Source of the DNA: an uncultured Paracoccaceae bacterium
Lineage (GTDB): Bacteria; Pseudomonadota; Alphaproteobacteria; Rhodobacterales; Rhodobacteraceae
Length of the DNA stretch: 64,000 bases
Direction: 5' to 3'
Assembly: GCA_947495295.1 (NCBI GenBank)
Contig: CANLYJ010000002.1
Span: 310,001 to 374,000, forward strand
Shown: piece after piece, positions 62,829 to 64,000 of the stretch
Numbering within the stretch: position 1 is the first letter of the stretch
Layout: every line of letters begins with the position of its first letter
The notes under the pieces: model-generated
What the model saw: only the letters and a program-made list of their open reading frames with translations
Databases searched by the model: none
What the model was told of the DNA's origin: nothing
Program-made: the position numbers and the translations under genes

Positions 62829-62981
62829 TCAATCGTCTATGGCAGGCGCTGATGCCGCGGGTTGGGTCACATCCTTGCCGTCGCGCAGCGCGCGGACCGC
62901 TTCCGGCGAAAGCGGAAACAACGGTGTCGCGCCGGGTGTCCTCTCCGGCAGGATGGGTGCTTGAGGCATCAGCTCTTCCAT
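62829..62981 (-). CDS. Candidate 50-aa small protein
   Basis: A frame of 51 codons from ATG 62981 (or the ATG five codons later, which has GGAAGAG just before it) encoding MEELMPQAPILPERTPGATP, then LFPLSPEAVRALRDGKDVTQ, then PAASAPAIDD. It has a protein-like composition with a proline-rich start and an amphipathic helix, no membrane span, and GC-rich third positions like its neighbours. It ends 55 bp before the bidirectional terminator. No family recognised. The rest of the 62775-63171 stretch holds only this and the clpB promoter. Confidence 0.5.
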   Translation of the reverse strand: MEELMPQAPILPERTPGATPLFPLSPEAVRALRDGKDVTQPAASAPAIDD

Positions 62982-63064
62982 GCGGTATATATGACGCCAA
63001 AGCGCTTTGAAGAACCGGGGAAATGCCTCAAATCGCTCCCCCTATGGATTTCCATACCTTTGGC

Positions 63065-63094
63065 CTTGCGACGCAACGTTACCAACCCCATCTA
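63065..63094 (+). promoter_or_regulatory. RpoH (sigma-32)-type promoter of clpB
   Basis: CTTGCG at 63065-63070 and CCCCATCTA at 63086-63094 with a 15-bp spacer match the heat-shock sigma factor consensus (CTTGAA, CCCCAT-T). It lies 78 bp before the clpB start, a plausible leader. Direct motif match; heat-shock control of clpB is well known. Confidence 0.75.
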
Positions 63095-63171
63095 AGGTTT
63101 GAGGCCCAACAACAGGGTGTGCCGCCATGCCGGGCACCCACCAAATCGGGCGCTTAACAAAGGAGAGACCC

Positions 63172-64000
63172 ATGAACTTAGATAAGTTCACAGAGCGGTC
63201 GCGCGGCTTCGTACAAGCCGCCCAGACGATCGCCATGCGAGAGAATCATCAACGATTCGCCCCCGAACACCTGCTCAAGGCGCTGCTGGACGACGAGGAA
63301 GGGCTCGCATCCAATCTGATCAGCCGTGCAGGCGGTAACCCATCCGTCGTGATCGGCGCGGTCGAGGCTGCATTGGCCAAACAGCCCAAAGTGACCGGCG
63401 ATGCCGCCCAGGTCTATCTGGATAACATCACCGCCAAGGTCATTGATGAAGCCGAACAGATCGCCAAGAAGGCGGGCGATAGCTTTGTGCCGGTGGAGCG
63501 GCTGCTGACCGCGCTGGCCGTGGTGAAATCCAAGGCCAAGGACGCGCTGGATGCTGGTGGTGTCACCGCCCAGAACCTGAATGCGGCGATCAACGACATC
63601 CGCAAAGGCCGCACCGCCGACAGTGCCACGGCAGAGGATAGTTTTGAAGCGCTGGCCAAATATGCCCGCGATCTGACCGAAGCCGCCGAGCAAGGCAAAA
63701 TCGACCCGATCATCGGTCGGGACGAGGAAATCAGGCGCGCCATGCAGGTCCTGTCCCGCCGGACCAAGAACAACCCGGTCCTGATCGGGGAACCCGGCGT
63801 AGGTAAAACCGCCATCGCCGAAGGGCTGGCCTTGCGCATCATCGACGGCGACGTGCCGGAATCCCTACGCAATAAAAAGCTTATGTCGCTCGACATGGGT
63901 GCCATGATTGCGGGTGCCAAATACCGGGGCGAGTTTGAGGAACGGTTGAAAGCGGTCCTCAAGGAGATCGAATCCGCCGCTGGTGAAATCATCATGTTCA
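63172..64000 (+). CDS. clpB: Disaggregase ClpB (5' part, cut by window)
   Basis: The first 276 residues of the Hsp100 disaggregase. [35 protein letters not shown] is the Clp N-domain, then the Walker A of the first AAA domain [15 protein letters not shown] near residue 205 and the [14 protein letters not shown] loop. AGGAGA lies eight bases before the ATG. The sequence stops mid-gene at the window end. Confidence 0.96.
   Translation, partial: MNLDKFTERSRGFVQAAQTIAMRENHQRFAPEHLLKALLDDEEGLASNLISRAGGNPSVVIGAVEAALAKQPKVTGDAAQVYLDNITAKVIDEAEQIAKKAGDSFVPVERLLTALAVVKSKAKDALDAGGVTAQNLNAAINDIRKGRTADSATAEDSFEALAKYARDLTEAAEQGKIDPIIGRDEEIRRAMQVLSRRTKNNPVLIGEPGVGKTAIAEGLALRIIDGDVPESLRNKKLMSLDMGAMIAGAKYRGEFEERLKAVLKEIESAAGEIIMF

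Noticed and set aside
1-64000. CRISPR arrays, rRNA and tRNA genes
   Set aside because: No regularly spaced repeats, no rRNA signature and no cloverleaf-compatible sequence were noticed in the window.

Overview
The window reads as a chromosomal segment of an alphaproteobacterium of the Rhodobacterales, most like a marine aerobic anoxygenic phototroph of the Roseobacter/Loktanella type. The evidence is bacteriochlorophyll genes at the left edge, a large single flagellar locus that includes the alphaproteobacterial markers flbT, flaF and a DUF1217 gene, GC-rich codon use, and the rpsT-dnaA-dnaN-recF neighbourhood. The genus is an inference.

Layout. (1) 1-2710: bacteriochlorophyll genes on the minus strand, bchG, a PucC/BCD-family transporter and bchP (cut by the window edge), preceded by two TGT-N12-ACA motifs of the PpsR/CrtJ type. 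(2) 2943-5181: a 56-aa protein, then an overlapping ThuA-like / Gfo-Idh-MocA pair. (3) 5461-37858: about 35 flagellar genes in alternating strand blocks: motB, flgE-flgK-flgL-flgI (+); fliF-fliH-fliN-fliP (-); fliL, a membrane-anchored coiled-coil protein, a motE-like gene, motA, an unassigned 746-aa exported protein, a lytic transglycosylase, flhA-fliR-flhB and a fliJ-like gene (+); a second fliL-like gene, flgH-flgA-flgG-flgF-fliQ-fliE-flgC-flgB (-); fliI (+); DUF1217-flbT-flaF and flagellin (-); flgN-like and flgJ (-); fliK-flgD (+). A decayed IS3-family element sits between the convergent flgI and fliP genes. I find no fliG or fliM in this otherwise nearly complete locus. (4) 37877-42546: ubiE-ubiB, mutM, an enoyl-CoA hydratase and rpsT with a clear terminator. 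(5) 43084-51005: dnaA, dnaN, recF, three accessory genes (VOC, GNAT, LysE) and gyrB. (6) 51006-58551: mixed housekeeping and transport genes (AbrB-type permease, Nudix, TrhO, YegD-like Hsp70, phosphoesterase, P-loop kinase, pncA, EamA permease), with intergenic palindromic repeats around the phosphoesterase. (7) 58785-60237: a tandem glycine riboswitch in front of a D-amino-acid dehydrogenase-like gene. (8) 60280-64000: SPFH/NfeD membrane pair, pyrF, a small HEAT-like protein, a candidate 50-aa protein and the 5' part of clpB behind an RpoH-like promoter.

How it works together: the flagellar block encodes the basal body, export apparatus, rod, hook, filament and stator. TTAA-type half-site pairs with 7-bp spacing in front of flgE and in the fliF/fliL intergenic region suggest CtrA control, as in other Rhodobacterales. 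FlbT and FlaF beside flagellin point to post-transcriptional control of flagellin, and the flagellin mRNA leader carries a hairpin close to the start codon. The least explained items are the 746-aa motA-linked protein, a compact nested-hairpin element at 52596-52662 that overlaps a 29-codon ORF with an ideal Shine-Dalgarno sequence, and the glycine riboswitch that controls an amino-acid dehydrogenase.
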